From positions 1 to 64,000 of the forward strand of contig NZ_JAIBKA010000011.1 of NCBI RefSeq assembly GCF_022603395.1: a stretch of DNA of 64,000 nucleotides. The letters are read 5' to 3'. The DNA is from Desulfoferrobacter suflitae. GTDB lineage: Bacteria > Desulfobacterota > Syntrophobacteria > Syntrophobacterales > Syntrophobacteraceae. Positions 18,161-27,734 of the stretch are shown here, piece after piece. Both the position numbers and the translations under genes were made by a program. Each line of letters opens with the position of its first letter. Position 1 is the first letter of the stretch. The notes under the pieces were generated by a model. That model had not been told where the DNA came from. It made no database searches and saw nothing but the letters and a program-made list of their open reading frames with translations.

Positions 18161-19318
18161 ATGTTCAACAAGAGCACTGAACTGTTTCCGGTCAAGAAGA
18201 GCCGCATCTATCTTTCCCACTGCAGCATTGCACCCTTCTACAGCCGGGGGTATCTGCAGGAAAAAAAGCTGGCGAAAGAACACATGGAATCAGGGGTGAG
18301 CGCCTTCAGTCACTACGAGAGCTTTCTGAATGATCTGCGGGCAGCAGCGGCGCGACTCCTTGATACGTCGTTTGAGAACCTCGCGCTCGTCAAGAATACC
18401 TCGGAAGCCATGGGCCTCATTGCCAACGGCTATCCGTTCGAGGAAGGAGATCAGGTCGTCGGTTATGTCCATGAATATCCCGCCAACCACTACCCCTGGA
18501 AGTTGCAGGAAAAGCGCGGTGTCGAACTGGTGCTGCTGCCCAACTGCGAACATCCCGGCCAGGCTGCCCGTGGTTTGCCCTGCAGCTGGTCTATGGCGGA
18601 CCTTGAGGAGCGGGTGACGGGCAGGACCAAAATCGTTGCCATCAGTCATGTGCAGTTCACCAGCGGCTTTGCGGCTGATCTGGAGAAGCTTGGCAGGTTC
18701 TGCAAGAGTCGCGGGATCGATCTGATTGTAGACGCCGCCCAAAGTCTTGGCTGCCTGCCTTTGTACCCGGAAAAGTGCCATATCTCAGCGGTCGCCTCAT
18801 CCGGTTGGAAGTGGCTCATGGGGCCGGTAGGAACCGGGCTCCTCTATACCTCTGCAGAGTTTAGAAGAAAAATCGATCATGTGATGGTGGGCGCCGAGCT
18901 CATGCTGCAGGGAACCGACTACCTCGATCATACCTGGCAGCCGCATCACAGCGCCCGACGCTTCGAGTACAGCACTTCACCGATCACCCTGGCGGCGGCG
19001 TTGCGCGCTTGTATCGAGGATATCCCGCTGCGCTACGGTTTGGAAAACATTAGCGCCGAAGTGTTTCGTCTGCAGAATATCATGCTGGCACATGTCAATA
19101 GAGATCGTTTTACTCCCGTTGTGTTTCCGCTGGAAAATCGCTCGGGAATACTCTCTCTGATGTGCCGGCACGACCCCTCCATCATCGCCCGGAAACTGGA
19201 AGAAAAGGGGGTGGTCTGTTCTGCCCGCGGCGGCTATTTGAGGGTGGCGCCCCATTTCTACAACAGCGATGAAGAACTGCTGCAGGCGACGGACTGGCTG
19301 AATTTCCTGGGTGAATAG
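18161..19318 (+). CDS. Class V aminotransferase (PLP enzyme)
   Basis: A 385-residue fold-type I PLP enzyme of the class V/cysteine desulfurase-like group. DLIVDAAQSLGCLPL contains the Asp that contacts the PLP nitrogen, and the Schiff-base Lys is in SSGWKWLMGPVGTGLLY. SALVK-like residues of NifS/IscS and the active-site cysteine loop are not evident, so it is more like the isopenicillin N epimerase-type branch; the substrate is not known. GAAGGGG precedes the ATG at 18161. It stands 80 bases downstream of the membrane kinase and converges on a broken transporter gene. Confidence 0.83.
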   Translation: MFNKSTELFPVKKSRIYLSHCSIAPFYSRGYLQEKKLAKEHMESGVSAFSHYESFLNDLRAAAARLLDTSFENLALVKNTSEAMGLIANGYPFEEGDQVVGYVHEYPANHYPWKLQEKRGVELVLLPNCEHPGQAARGLPCSWSMADLEERVTGRTKIVAISHVQFTSGFAADLEKLGRFCKSRGIDLIVDAAQSLGCLPLYPEKCHISAVASSGWKWLMGPVGTGLLYTSAEFRRKIDHVMVGAELMLQGTDYLDHTWQPHHSARRFEYSTSPITLAAALRACIEDIPLRYGLENISAEVFRLQNIMLAHVNRDRFTPVVFPLENRSGILSLMCRHDPSIIARKLEEKGVVCSARGGYLRVAPHFYNSDEELLQATDWLNFLGE

Positions 19319-19325
19319 CGTGTTC

Positions 19326-20139
19326 TTATGCCAGTTTGATGCCGACCTGAGACGACACGCGAATGGCCTGCACCGCGACCAGGGATATGCAGGCCATGCC
19401 GGCGCCCACAAAGAACGGGATGCGATAGTCGATAACCCGGGCCAGGCCGCCAAGGACCGGGAGGACCACTGCGGCGATGTGGTTGATGAGTACTTTTTGC
19501 GCAGAACCATCTTTTTCCACCGGGAAACCAGGTTTCGATCCCGCGGGTCGCGTGTGAAGCCCCAAACTGCGATTGCTACGATGAAGCCGCCCACAACGAG
19601 ACAGATTTCCCGATAGTGAGAAAATACGTGATTCCGTAGATAAACGCCCCGATGGCGATGTTCGAGGCGGCCGCCAGACTGCGCAGTTTGCCGAAGACCC
19701 AGGGCGCCACCTTGATGTCAAAATACTGCAGCGTCAGCGATTGGTTGGTGGTTTCATAATAGTGAAAGGCGAAGCTCATGATGAGTGTGGTTGCCAGCAG
19801 GCCGGCGTAGGAGGGGAAGAGACCGGTCACACTGATGCCGAAACCGAGAAGCAGGATGGATAAGACCGAAAGGCGGTGCTCGTCAATCACCCTGATCAAG
19901 AAGACGGCAAGCAGGGTCAGTCGCCCGGGAATTTCCCGCACCGACTGGATCATGCCGATCTGATCCCCCTTCAAGTTAGCCGTCTCGACGGCGAAGTGGT
20001 TGGAAAGAGTGGTCCACGCCCGCATGCCGATGGTGGAGCTCATGGTGAGAACCATGAGAAAGGGAAACATGGGATTAGGTCGGGCCCGGGCGAAGGCATG
20101 ACTGTCAGCCGGGGCGGCTTTGTATTTGGGCATGGTCAC
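19326..20139 (-). pseudogene. MFS transporter, two frameshifts
   Basis: Remnant of a major facilitator-type membrane protein. The N-terminal part reads in one frame from 20139 with several membrane segments (LTLLAVFLIRVIDE, LSILLLGFGISVTGLF, ATTLIMSFAFHYYET) to YFLTIGKSV near 19590, where one base appears missing. The next frame gives VVGGFIVAIAVWGFTRDPRDRN and so on to about 19500, where a second base is missing at an AAAAA run. The third frame gives VLINHIAAVVLPVLGG to the stop at 19326. The whole open product would be about 270 residues, short for a 12-segment MFS protein. It is either a recent pseudogene or contains two sequencing errors. It follows rsmA on the same strand by 63 bases. 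Confidence 0.7.
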
Positions 20140-20202
20140 TATCCGCGGGCACTCTATCGGTTTCCGTTCGAGCGCCTTGTCGATGGGAACGGTGCCGGTC
20201 TG

Positions 20203-21081
20203 CTATTCAGGTGTTTGCTGCGCACTGCCGTAGTGTTCTTTGATGCGCCAATAGGATACAGCCAAACGCCAAAATTCTTCGGGTGTGAGCGTCTCAGGGC
20301 GTCTTTGGGGATCGATGGCGCTCGCTTGAAAGGCCCGCTCCATGCTTTCTGAACCCAACGACTTGAGGCTGTTTCGAAGGGTTTTGCGCCGCTGTTGAAA
20401 GGCCAGATTGACCATGGTGCGAAAGCGTTCAAACGACGGTTCGCCCATTGACTGCAGCTCAGGGAAATCAATTCGAACAACCAGTGAGTCCACCTTGGGA
20501 GGAGGATAAAACTGCTGTGGTCCGACAGAAAAGAGATCATAGGCTTGCGTGTAGACCCCCAGTAGGACGGACAGAACGCCGTAGCTTTTGGTGCCCGGGC
20601 GCGCAGTCAAACGCTCGCCAACTTCTTTTTGCACCAAGAATACGGCTCGTTTGACAACATCCAAAGATTCCAGCAGAAAAAAAATCAGAGGCGATGTGAT
20701 GTTGTAGGGAAGATTGCCCAGGAGCACCAAACGACTTCCTTCACGTACGCTGAGGGAGCGCAGTTCAAACGTTAAGATATCCTGCTGATGCACCCGGACC
20801 GTCTCCCGCAGCGGGTGGGTTACCCTCGCAAGGTGATCGGCCAAATCCCGATCCAGCTCCACCAGGTGAAGGGAGCGCACTTTGGACAGGAGAAACTGGG
20901 TCAACGCGCCCAGGCCCGGTCCGACCTCGATCACAACGTCCGTTTCTTCGATTTGGGCACTTTCGATGATGCGCCTGGCCGTTGCGGCCTGGGTCAAAAA
21001 ATGCTGCCCGAACCTCTTGCGCGGCCTCATGCCGTGCAGCTGGTAGTATTGGCGCGGCGTAAGGAATGGGTTCATGACCAT
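20203..21081 (-). CDS. rsmA: 16S rRNA A1518/A1519 dimethyltransferase
   Basis: KsgA/RsmA dimethylates two adjacent adenines in helix 45 of 16S rRNA during 30S maturation. The protein (292 residues from ATG 21081) shows RKRFGQHFLTQ, the SAM motif IEVGPGLGALTQFLL, LVELDRDLADHL and the catalytic NLPYNI, followed by the usual C-terminal helical domain (FYPPPKVDSLVVRI, RRKTLRNSLKSL). The start is supported by GGAG eight bases upstream; GTG 21102 and ATG 21075 are alternatives. It is 44 bases downstream of tsaD in the same direction, an operon of RNA-modification genes. Confidence 0.95.
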   Translation of the reverse strand: MVMNPFLTPRQYYQLHGMRPRKRFGQHFLTQAATARRIIESAQIEETDVVIEVGPGLGALTQFLLSKVRSLHLVELDRDLADHLARVTHPLRETVRVHQQDILTFELRSLSVREGSRLVLLGNLPYNITSPLIFFLLESLDVVKRAVFLVQKEVGERLTARPGTKSYGVLSVLLGVYTQAYDLFSVGPQQFYPPPKVDSLVVRIDFPELQSMGEPSFERFRTMVNLAFQQRRKTLRNSLKSLGSESMERAFQASAIDPQRRPETLTPEEFWRLAVSYWRIKEHYGSAQQTPE

Positions 21082-21125
21082 CAAATCACTCCATGGCGAC
21101 ACGCACGCAGGCCCTCAAAGAATCA

Positions 21126-22145
21126 CTAGAACCATCGTGAGACGGCATCCAGGTCCATCATGTCGCGGGTGAATCCGGTTCTTTTCCACACGGTGTAGGC
21201 AGCGGCGGCAATCATAACGGCATTGTCGGTACAGTAGCGAAGAGCGGGCAAGTGCAGAGTCAGCCCCCGGTAGCCGGCCTCTTCCTGCAATCGTCGTCGC
21301 AGCCGCTGGTTTGCCGACACGCCGCCGACCACGGCGATGTCCTGAACACCACAGAGGTGTGCCGCCATGATCGTTTTGTTCACCAGAACGTCGACAATGG
21401 CTTCCTGAAAACTGGCGGCGAGATCTTCCAGGCGGTAGGATACCGCGTGGGATTCGCTTGCCGGAGGTCCATAGTGGCGCAAAAAATTTGCCACTGCCGT
21501 TTTGATTCCGCTGAAGCTGAAATCCAGTGAGTCCTTCTCGAGATAGGCTTTGGGGAATTGAAACGTATTGGGGTTGCCCTCGGCGGCCAATTTGTCTATC
21601 ACCGTGCCGCCGGGATAGCCCAGGTTGAGCAGCTTGGCCACCTTGTCGAAGGCCTCACCCGCCGCATCGTCGCGCGTGCTCCCCAGAAACTTTGTCCGGC
21701 CCCCAGGATCGATGCGATAGAGGGCAGTATGGCCGCCCGACACCACCAGGCACACAAAAGGACCTGCGGGCGCCTGGCTGCCCAGAAAGGCGGCGTGCAT
21801 GTGGCCTTCCAGATGGTTTACAGCGATCAATGGCTTGTCCAGTGCGAAAGCCATAGCCTTTGCTGCACACAACCCCACCAGCAGTGCCCCCACCAGTCCC
21901 GGACCCTGAGTCACGGCGATGGCGTCCAGTTGGTCCCGGGTGACGTCGGCCTTGGTCAATGCCTCGTCAATGACCGGCAAAATCATTTCGACATGCTTTC
22001 GGGAAGCCAGTTCGGGAACCACACCGCCATACGGCATGTGGACAGCAATTTGGCTGGAGATCACATCGGACAAAATATGCTTGCCGTCTTCGACGACTGC
22101 AGCCGCCGTTTCATCACACGAAGTCTCAATTCCCAGAATCAGCAT
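21126..22145 (-). CDS. tsaD: tRNA N6-threonylcarbamoyladenosine synthase subunit TsaD
   Basis: Transfers the threonylcarbamoyl group to A37 of tRNAs reading ANN codons, with TsaB and TsaE. The 339 residues show the ASKHA-fold motifs: MLILGIETSCDETAAAV at the start, the metal-binding HLEGHMHAAFL, LVVSGGHTALY, DDAAGEAFDKVAKLL, and VVGGVSANQRLR near the C-terminus. ATG 22145 gives the canonical N-terminus; the frame continues to 22268 but that extension is not homologous. It heads the tsaD-rsmA unit and is divergent from moaA. Confidence 0.96.
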   Translation of the reverse strand: MLILGIETSCDETAAAVVEDGKHILSDVISSQIAVHMPYGGVVPELASRKHVEMILPVIDEALTKADVTRDQLDAIAVTQGPGLVGALLVGLCAAKAMAFALDKPLIAVNHLEGHMHAAFLGSQAPAGPFVCLVVSGGHTALYRIDPGGRTKFLGSTRDDAAGEAFDKVAKLLNLGYPGGTVIDKLAAEGNPNTFQFPKAYLEKDSLDFSFSGIKTAVANFLRHYGPPASESHAVSYRLEDLAASFQEAIVDVLVNKTIMAAHLCGVQDIAVVGGVSANQRLRRRLQEEAGYRGLTLHLPALRYCTDNAVMIAAAAYTVWKRTGFTRDMMDLDAVSRWF

Positions 22146-22474
22146 GATTATCCATTCCGGTGCCCGGCTTGCGGTTGTGCCGGAGCCATCCCAACAAAAC
22201 ACAATGCGGCTTTCTGCCGTACCTATTCGGACCAGGCAACACATATCACGAATCCGGGCGGCTCTCAATCACCACAATGAATTACCCGCTCTCCCCATAT
22301 TGACATAGCGGGACTTTGGAGTTACATGGAGCAAGTGCGTTGCTGTTTTCTTGGCAGGGTGATTGACGGTTCCTCCAAATTCTCACAGACGCTCTATCCT
22401 GCCCGGCCCAACAACGTCGTCAGAACGTGGGAACGGGTGTATTGCGCGCGATCCTCGCAAGGAAGGATGTTTTC
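22146..22474. promoter_or_regulatory. tsaD-moaA divergent region with candidate moaA promoter
   Basis: Non-coding stretch between divergent genes. TTGACA at 22300-22305 followed after 17 bases by TACATG (22323-22328) is a plausible promoter pointing to moaA, giving a leader of about 140 bases. The leader has a possible long-range pairing GGCAGG / CCTGCC. A molybdenum cofactor riboswitch would be expected in such a place in some bacteria, but its conserved core could not be recognised. Confidence 0.35.
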
Positions 22475-23464
22475 ATGCCCTCGTGCCTCGTGGATAATCA
22501 CCACCGCCGCATTGATTACTTGAGGCTCTCGATTACCGACCGGTGCAATCTGCGTTGTATTTACTGCATGCCTGAGGACGGGATGCCTAAATTGAGCCAC
22601 GATGAAATCATGACCTATGAAGAAATGCTGCGCTTGGTTGAGTTGGCCACGCAGATGGGCATCAGCAAGATCAGGGTTACGGGTGGCGAGCCTCTGGTGC
22701 GCAAAGGGGTGCTTTATCTCTGTCGAAAAATAGCGGAATTCGAGAGCGTCAAGAGCCTCAGCATCACCACCAACGGTTTGTTGCTGGCGGATTATGCCGA
22801 AGGTCTGCTGGCGGCGGGTATCAAGAGGATTAATGTGAGCCTCGACACGCTCAAGCCTGAGAAATATGCGCGCATCACCCGCCGGGACTGTTACCACAAG
22901 GTATGGCACGGCCTTGAGCGGGCTCTTGCGTTGGGCTTTCAGCCGGTCAAGTTGAATGTGGTGGTCATGAAAGGCTGGAATGATGATGAGATTGAGGATC
23001 TTGCCAGGTTGACCTACAGGTATCCGTTCCATGTCCGCTTCATAGAATTCATGCCCTTCAGCTCGGTGGATCAGGCGTCAAAATACCTGTCTTCGGATGA
23101 TGTGCTGCAGCGCCTCGTTAAAATGGCGCCCCTCGTGCCGGCTAAAGTCAATAACGGCAATGGTCCCGCCCGCCACTACAAATTCCCCGGGGCCGTGGGA
23201 AAGATCGGCCTCATCAGCCCCATCAGCCATCATTTCTGCCCCACCTGCAACCGTCTTCGTGTCACCGCCGACGGCAAGCTGCGCACCTGCCTTTTCTCCC
23301 GCGAGGAAACCGATCTGCGCGACCTGTTGCGACGTCGTGCTGCGGATGAGGATATTGTCGCCGTCATACGTCGCGCCATCGATCGAAAGCCCGAGCGCCA
23401 CACCCTGGAAAGCGAAGTATTTCGCAAATGTATCGGTCGTCCCATGGTGGCCATAGGGGGATAG
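22475..23464 (+). CDS. moaA: GTP 3',8-cyclase MoaA
   Basis: Radical SAM enzyme that starts molybdopterin synthesis by converting GTP to 3',8-cyclo-7,8-dihydro-GTP. The 329-residue protein has the radical SAM cluster CNLRCIYC (Cys24, 28, 31), the SAM-binding VTGGEPLVRKG, and the C-terminal cluster cysteines in HHFCPTCNRLRV and LRTCLFS. It ends in Gly-Gly, as active MoaA must. AAGGAAGGA precedes ATG 22475; an earlier GTG at 22427 is unlikely. The gene stands alone; other moa/moe genes are not in the window. Molybdopterin would supply formate dehydrogenase and similar enzymes (inference). Confidence 0.95.
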   Translation: MPSCLVDNHHRRIDYLRLSITDRCNLRCIYCMPEDGMPKLSHDEIMTYEEMLRLVELATQMGISKIRVTGGEPLVRKGVLYLCRKIAEFESVKSLSITTNGLLLADYAEGLLAAGIKRINVSLDTLKPEKYARITRRDCYHKVWHGLERALALGFQPVKLNVVVMKGWNDDEIEDLARLTYRYPFHVRFIEFMPFSSVDQASKYLSSDDVLQRLVKMAPLVPAKVNNGNGPARHYKFPGAVGKIGLISPISHHFCPTCNRLRVTADGKLRTCLFSREETDLRDLLRRRAADEDIVAVIRRAIDRKPERHTLESEVFRKCIGRPMVAIGG

Positions 23465-23474
23465 CGCCGGGCAG

Positions 23475-24470
23475 CTAATTTCCAGGGGCACGCTTCCCGC
23501 GCACCATTGATTCCATGGCAAAGCGCGCAGCCCCCAGCAGTGCGGCATTGTCCCCGAGCCGACTGGGCAGGATGATCATCGCACTTTCCTGCAACATGCA
23601 GCAATGATCTGCCAGGCTCTTGCGCAGAGGCTCGATGAACAGGTCCCAAGCGTCACTGACGCCTCCTCCAATGATGGCATGGCGAATACCCAGGAAAGTG
23701 AAGAGATTGCCTATGGTCAGCCCCAATGCCCACCCCATCCGCTCGAATAGCTTGATCGCTGTGGAGTCTCCTCTGACGGCCTCCAGGTAGACATCCTTTG
23801 CCGTAAGAGTGCGGGTGCTGCACAGTTCGGCGAGGCGGCTGCCTGCCCGCGTGCCGCCGGTTACACTTTGTCTGGCTCCTTCTGTCAGTGCCCGGCCCGA
23901 TGCATGAGTTTCCAGACAACCCCTCATGCCGCAGGCACAAACCGGCCCGTTGGCATCGATGATCATATGGCCGATTTCCCCGGAAAAGCCGAGCCCATCA
24001 CCGTTCCACAATCGGTTTCCCAAAAATAAACAGCCCCCCACCCCGGTTCCTAAAGTGATCCCTATCCAATTTTGCATCGCGCCGGCGGCCCCAAGCCACT
24101 GTTCGCCCAGACCGAAAACGTTGGCATCATTTTCCATGAAAACCGGAAGCTGGATTTGATCCTGCAGTTCAGCAGCAAGGGGGTAGTTATTCATTGGCGG
24201 CAAATTCGGTGAAAAAATCACACGTCCTTTTCCTGCGTCAATTTTTCCTGCAACCCCAAGACCAATGGAAGCAACGCGGCCCGAGAGTTCGATGCTCCTG
24301 GCAACGAGTCGTCGGCACTGCTCGGCCAACCGTCTGCCGGCCTGTTGAGCGCCGAGCGAAATGTCGGTGGCAACCTTTTGCGCTTCAATAATGTTCCCCT
24401 GGCGATCCACCAGGGCCGTCCTCATGTGGGTGCCGCCGATATCGGCCCCGATGTAGAATTGTTTTTGCAT
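23475..24470 (-). CDS. ROK-family sugar kinase (glucokinase-like)
   Basis: A 331-residue ROK protein without the N-terminal helix-turn-helix, so an enzyme and not a repressor. It has the ATP motif GADIGGTHMRTALVD, the catalytic ENDANVFGLGEQW (Asp base), GITLGTGVGGCLFL, the GEIGHMII histidine and the zinc motif CACGMRGCLE. Such proteins phosphorylate glucose, N-acetylmannosamine or similar sugars; glucokinase is likeliest. It converges on moaA (10 bases between stops) and is divergent from the EamA permease with 192 bases between starts. Confidence 0.9.
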   Translation of the reverse strand: MQKQFYIGADIGGTHMRTALVDRQGNIIEAQKVATDISLGAQQAGRRLAEQCRRLVARSIELSGRVASIGLGVAGKIDAGKGRVIFSPNLPPMNNYPLAAELQDQIQLPVFMENDANVFGLGEQWLGAAGAMQNWIGITLGTGVGGCLFLGNRLWNGDGLGFSGEIGHMIIDANGPVCACGMRGCLETHASGRALTEGARQSVTGGTRAGSRLAELCSTRTLTAKDVYLEAVRGDSTAIKLFERMGWALGLTIGNLFTFLGIRHAIIGGGVSDAWDLFIEPLRKSLADHCCMLQESAMIILPSRLGDNAALLGAARFAMESMVRGKRAPGN

Positions 24471-24662
24471 CAGCTCAAAGCCCTCCTGGTGATCATCCGG
24501 CCGCGCACTCCATCGCCGGTTCTTGACAAGAATGACCCCTTTCTCTCTTCTTCCAATCGTAACGGTTTTCGGGTAAATTCCAGTGCACGTGAAGGCCCAA
24601 GAACGGACGGTGGTTGCTTTAAAATTATTGACGTGCGCTTATCAAATGGCAAAGGGTTTCGA

Positions 24663-25619
24663 GTGAAAGTGGCAGCATCGCTGGAGAGAGCGGAGGAAGG
24701 TCCAACCGAGAAAGTCTGGCTGTATGCCAAATTGGTCTTGACCGCAATTTTCTGGGGGGGAACCTTTGTGGCCGGCCGCAGCATCGCCGGCCAGATCGAT
24801 CCTTTTGCCGCCGCGTTTTTGCGTTTTGCCATTGCTTCCTGTTTCCTGGGCGCTTTTGTTTGGCGCTCTTACGGTGAGATTCCAAAACTCACAAAGCATG
24901 ACTTTGTGCTGGTCTTTCTGCTCGGGTTGACGGGAGTTTTCACCTACAACGTGCTGTTTTTCTCGGGTCTTAAAACCGTTGCCGCCGGTCGTGCTTCGCT
25001 CATCATCGCGAGCAATCCTGCCTTCATTGCACTCTTTTCGTGCTGGCTGCTGCGCGAGCGCCTCGGCATAACGAAGGCGCTCGGCATTGTGCTTTCCATG
25101 GGGGGAGCCGTTGTCGTCATATCCCGCGGCAACCCTCTGGCCCTGCTGCACGGCGGAGCAGGCTGGGGAGAGCTGTACATTTTCGGATGCGTGCTGAGCT
25201 GGGTTTTGTACTCCTTGATAGGTAAATTTGCCATGAACAGGCTCACCCCGCTGGCGGCAGTCACCTATTCCTGCATCATAGGGGCAGCATGTCTCCTGCT
25301 GCCGGCTTCCATGCAAGGCTTATGGCAGCAGCTGGCCGGTTATTCCCTGGCAGTTTGGGTGGGGATCCTGTATCTGGGCTTCTTTGGCTCGGCCCTCGGT
25401 TTTTTCTGGTACTATCAGGGCATCAGGGAGCTTGGTGCATCGCAGGCCGGGGTCTTCATCAACCTTGTTCCGGTCAGCGCCATTCTTCTCGCTCACCTCG
25501 TCCTGCAAGAGGCGCTCGATGGGTCTCTTTTGATCGGTGCATGCCTGGTGATTGCAGGGGTGTATTACACCAACAGGCCCGGCAGGCGGCCTTCGATGAC
25601 GGAAACAGAGCCGGGCTGA
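24663..25619 (+). CDS. EamA/DMT-family permease
   Basis: Inner-membrane drug/metabolite transporter superfamily protein of 318 residues with two EamA repeats and about ten membrane segments: LVLTAIFWGGTFVAGRSIAG, LVFLLGLTGVFTYNVLFFSGL, ASLIIASNPAFIALFS, then GELYIFGCVLSWVLYSLIGK opening the second repeat and FFGSALGFFWYYQGIRELGASQAGVFINLVPV. The GTG at 24663 after AAAGGG gives the normal N-terminus; the frame stays open 106 codons upstream but overlaps the divergent ROK gene and is not membrane-like. The substrate is unknown; amino acids or nucleosides are usual for the family. Confidence 0.88.
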   Translation: MKVAASLERAEEGPTEKVWLYAKLVLTAIFWGGTFVAGRSIAGQIDPFAAAFLRFAIASCFLGAFVWRSYGEIPKLTKHDFVLVFLLGLTGVFTYNVLFFSGLKTVAAGRASLIIASNPAFIALFSCWLLRERLGITKALGIVLSMGGAVVVISRGNPLALLHGGAGWGELYIFGCVLSWVLYSLIGKFAMNRLTPLAAVTYSCIIGAACLLLPASMQGLWQQLAGYSLAVWVGILYLGFFGSALGFFWYYQGIRELGASQAGVFINLVPVSAILLAHLVLQEALDGSLLIGACLVIAGVYYTNRPGRRPSMTETEPG

Positions 25620-25667
25620 TCCCCCCTGCACGGGTGAGGGTTCAGCGGCCCCGGTCGATGTCTCTGT

Positions 25668-26522
25668 CTACTTGCTTTCAGCGGCAGGCTGGTTAAGCGA
25701 TTGCAGCTTGCCGGTGATTCCCTGCACATAATCCCAGCGTTGTTCCTCGGGCAGGATGCCGGTCTTGGGAAGAATCGCCAGATATTCTCGAATGGCGGCC
25801 TCTTTGTCGCCCCGCTTCTTATAGGCGTCGGCAAGGTAGAGGCGGTTCAGGGGATGGTCGGGAGCGATACGGATGGATTCTTCGGCAAGTTGGATGCACT
25901 TGTCAATATTGCCAAAAGGGGTCCATTCGGGCGCTCTGCAGTAAAGCAGCCCCAACACCCTGGAAGCTCCGCCGTGGTCGTATCCCGGCATGATGTTGCG
26001 GACGGTTTGCAGTTCCCGGATTCCCTCTTTGACAATGAAGAATGCCTGTAATCCTCCCACCTTTTGTGCCTTCTTCAACAGAAACAATCCGTGCCAGTAA
26101 TGGCCTTCTGCGCGATGAGGATTGATTGCTATTGCCTCCGCAGCATACCGACCCACCTTTTCGTAGTAAGGGTATTCCTGATCGATATCCTGTTCGGGGT
26201 CGGCCATCAGATAATGGGCCTTTGCCAGGTAAATCGGTATTCTGACGTCCTCGGGGAAGCGGGCTCGAATGCCTTCCAGGAGCGCCGCCGCCTGCTGCAG
26301 GTCGGAAGGGCCGGCTGATTCCTTGTCAATCAGCTTGCGAGCTTGCGCGATAACGCGCTCTTTTTCTTTGGTCGCGTCACCCGCTGCCGGGGCATGTAGA
26401 GGAAATAGGGTCAATGTCAGTAGGATTATGGCCGGAATATTTCTTGTTCGCATTTTTGTCAGGAACTCTCTGGTAGGGTTTCCAAAACATTCGGAATGCT
26501 TCCTGAAACCTTTAAAATTCAT
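25668..26522 (-). CDS. Periplasmic TPR protein, TatT-like
   Basis: A 284-residue exported protein: signal peptide MRTRNIPAIILLTLTLFPLH ending near AAG, then tetratricopeptide-like helical repeats. The segment from GGASRVLGLLYCRAP to LNRLYLADAYKKRGD resembles TatT, the periplasmic T-component of some TRAP transporters. No TRAP genes are nearby, so the partner is not known. Two starts are possible: ATG 26522, preceded by AAGGAAG, or ATG 26453, which begins the signal peptide directly. The longer start would put 23 extra residues before the signal peptide. Confidence 0.7.
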   Translation of the reverse strand: MNFKGFRKHSECFGNPTREFLTKMRTRNIPAIILLTLTLFPLHAPAAGDATKEKERVIAQARKLIDKESAGPSDLQQAAALLEGIRARFPEDVRIPIYLAKAHYLMADPEQDIDQEYPYYEKVGRYAAEAIAINPHRAEGHYWHGLFLLKKAQKVGGLQAFFIVKEGIRELQTVRNIMPGYDHGGASRVLGLLYCRAPEWTPFGNIDKCIQLAEESIRIAPDHPLNRLYLADAYKKRGDKEAAIREYLAILPKTGILPEEQRWDYVQGITGKLQSLNQPAAESK

Positions 26523-26819
26523 TGTTCACGTTCTTCCTTAAAGCAATTTGCAAATACCCATTCCATGGCGCCAGCAATTGAGTCATTATATACAGCATTT
26601 TTGCTCTAAGGCAAACCGGCACATACTGGTGCAGACAAACGGTCAAGTCGGAAATGCCTGGTTGAAGAGCCGTCCGGCCCCTCCAACGAATGGCACAGAA
26701 TGCGGCGCGCAGATCGATCCGGCCGGCCGAATAAAAGGGTGCACAGGGGGGCGTTGGCCATTATCAGAGGATTCTACAGTACAGATGTGAGCCTGTATCA
26801 CTTGGCTTGGAATGGGCTC
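26523..26819. other. Intergenic region upstream of the TPR gene
   Basis: About 300 bases between the UspA stop and the TPR protein start, both on the minus strand. It presumably carries the TPR gene promoter and the end of the UspA/TauE transcript. No hairpin with a T-run or convincing promoter was seen. Confidence 0.35.
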
Positions 26820-27734
26820 TCAGGTAAGCTGAATAGATCCTTCGGAGGGTTCGGCTGAAATGCGAGTCAAGCCGTGCCGGTCGCGACCTTTCAGGATAAG
26901 CAGCGAGCATTGCGAACGGCGGGCAACTCTTTCGGCAGGCGTTGGGCCGGTCATCTGCTGGAGCCATGTTTCAGCCCTGGGCGCGAGCACAATCAGGTCT
27001 GCCCTGCGCTCCCTCGCTACCCGGTCAATGGTCCGTGCCATTGGACCTTTGCGGACCAAACCATCAAGCTTTATGCCATGCATTGCCGCGACCTTCCGCG
27101 CGTGCTCAAGTACTGCGTGTCCCCCTGCAATGCTGGAATCAGATTGATTCGATACCATTCGTTGGCTGCCGAAAAAGCCCGGTTGCCTGAAAAGTACGGT
27201 CAATTCCCCGCCGATGGTGCCTGTCAGGGTCACGGCCCGTTCGGCTATGTCTTCTCCGTCCGTCCGGTCAAGGACGAGCAAAATTCTGTTCCAGGCTAAT
27301 TCTTTGTTGTGAGGAATCACCAGGATGTCGCGCCGGCTGGATCGACTGATGCGTGAAATCACTCCGCCGGTGAGGAGCTCGTGAAGGAGGCAGCGGCCGG
27401 AATTTCCCAGCACAATGATATCCGCGTCCTCCTTTTCTGAATGCTCGACTATCTTTTCATCAACGTGCCCTTCTTCGCAGACGATGCCAATCGCGGTGCC
27501 CTGTTCTTCTGCGACTTCCATGGCCGCGTTGAGGATCTCTTCGCACTGGCCATGCAGCACGGCTTTGATATTCCTGACCCCCACGAGGTTCAGGTCACCC
27601 TCATAAGAAGGGGCCACGGTGATGACCGTGACCCCGCTTCTGGCCCACTGGGCAAGCCGGATGGATTCCTTCAAGGCATGCAGGCTTGCCGGGGAACCAT
27701 CCACTGCGGTCAAGATTCTCCTAAGTTTTCGCAT
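26820..27734 (-). CDS. Tandem universal stress protein (UspA-like)
   Basis: A 304-residue soluble protein of two UspA-like domains (about 1-145 and 150-285). The first starts LRRILTAVDGSPASLHALKES and holds the nucleotide-binding glycine motif IIVLGNSGRCLLHELLTGGVIS; the second starts WNRILLVLDRTDGEDIAERAV and has a weaker motif (LIVLAPRAETWLQQMTG), so ATP is more likely bound by the first. Its start overlaps the end of the TauE gene by 14 bases, indicating translational coupling and a shared task. UspA proteins beside TauE-type exporters are seen in sulfate reducers; the mechanism is unknown. Confidence 0.9.
   Translation of the reverse strand: MRKLRRILTAVDGSPASLHALKESIRLAQWARSGVTVITVAPSYEGDLNLVGVRNIKAVLHGQCEEILNAAMEVAEEQGTAIGIVCEEGHVDEKIVEHSEKEDADIIVLGNSGRCLLHELLTGGVISRISRSSRRDILVIPHNKELAWNRILLVLDRTDGEDIAERAVTLTGTIGGELTVLFRQPGFFGSQRMVSNQSDSSIAGGHAVLEHARKVAAMHGIKLDGLVRKGPMARTIDRVARERRADLIVLAPRAETWLQQMTGPTPAERVARRSQCSLLILKGRDRHGLTRISAEPSEGSIQLT

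Noticed and set aside
22330-22474. Molybdenum cofactor riboswitch before moaA
   Set aside because: The place fits, but I could not find the conserved core; a covariance-model search would decide.
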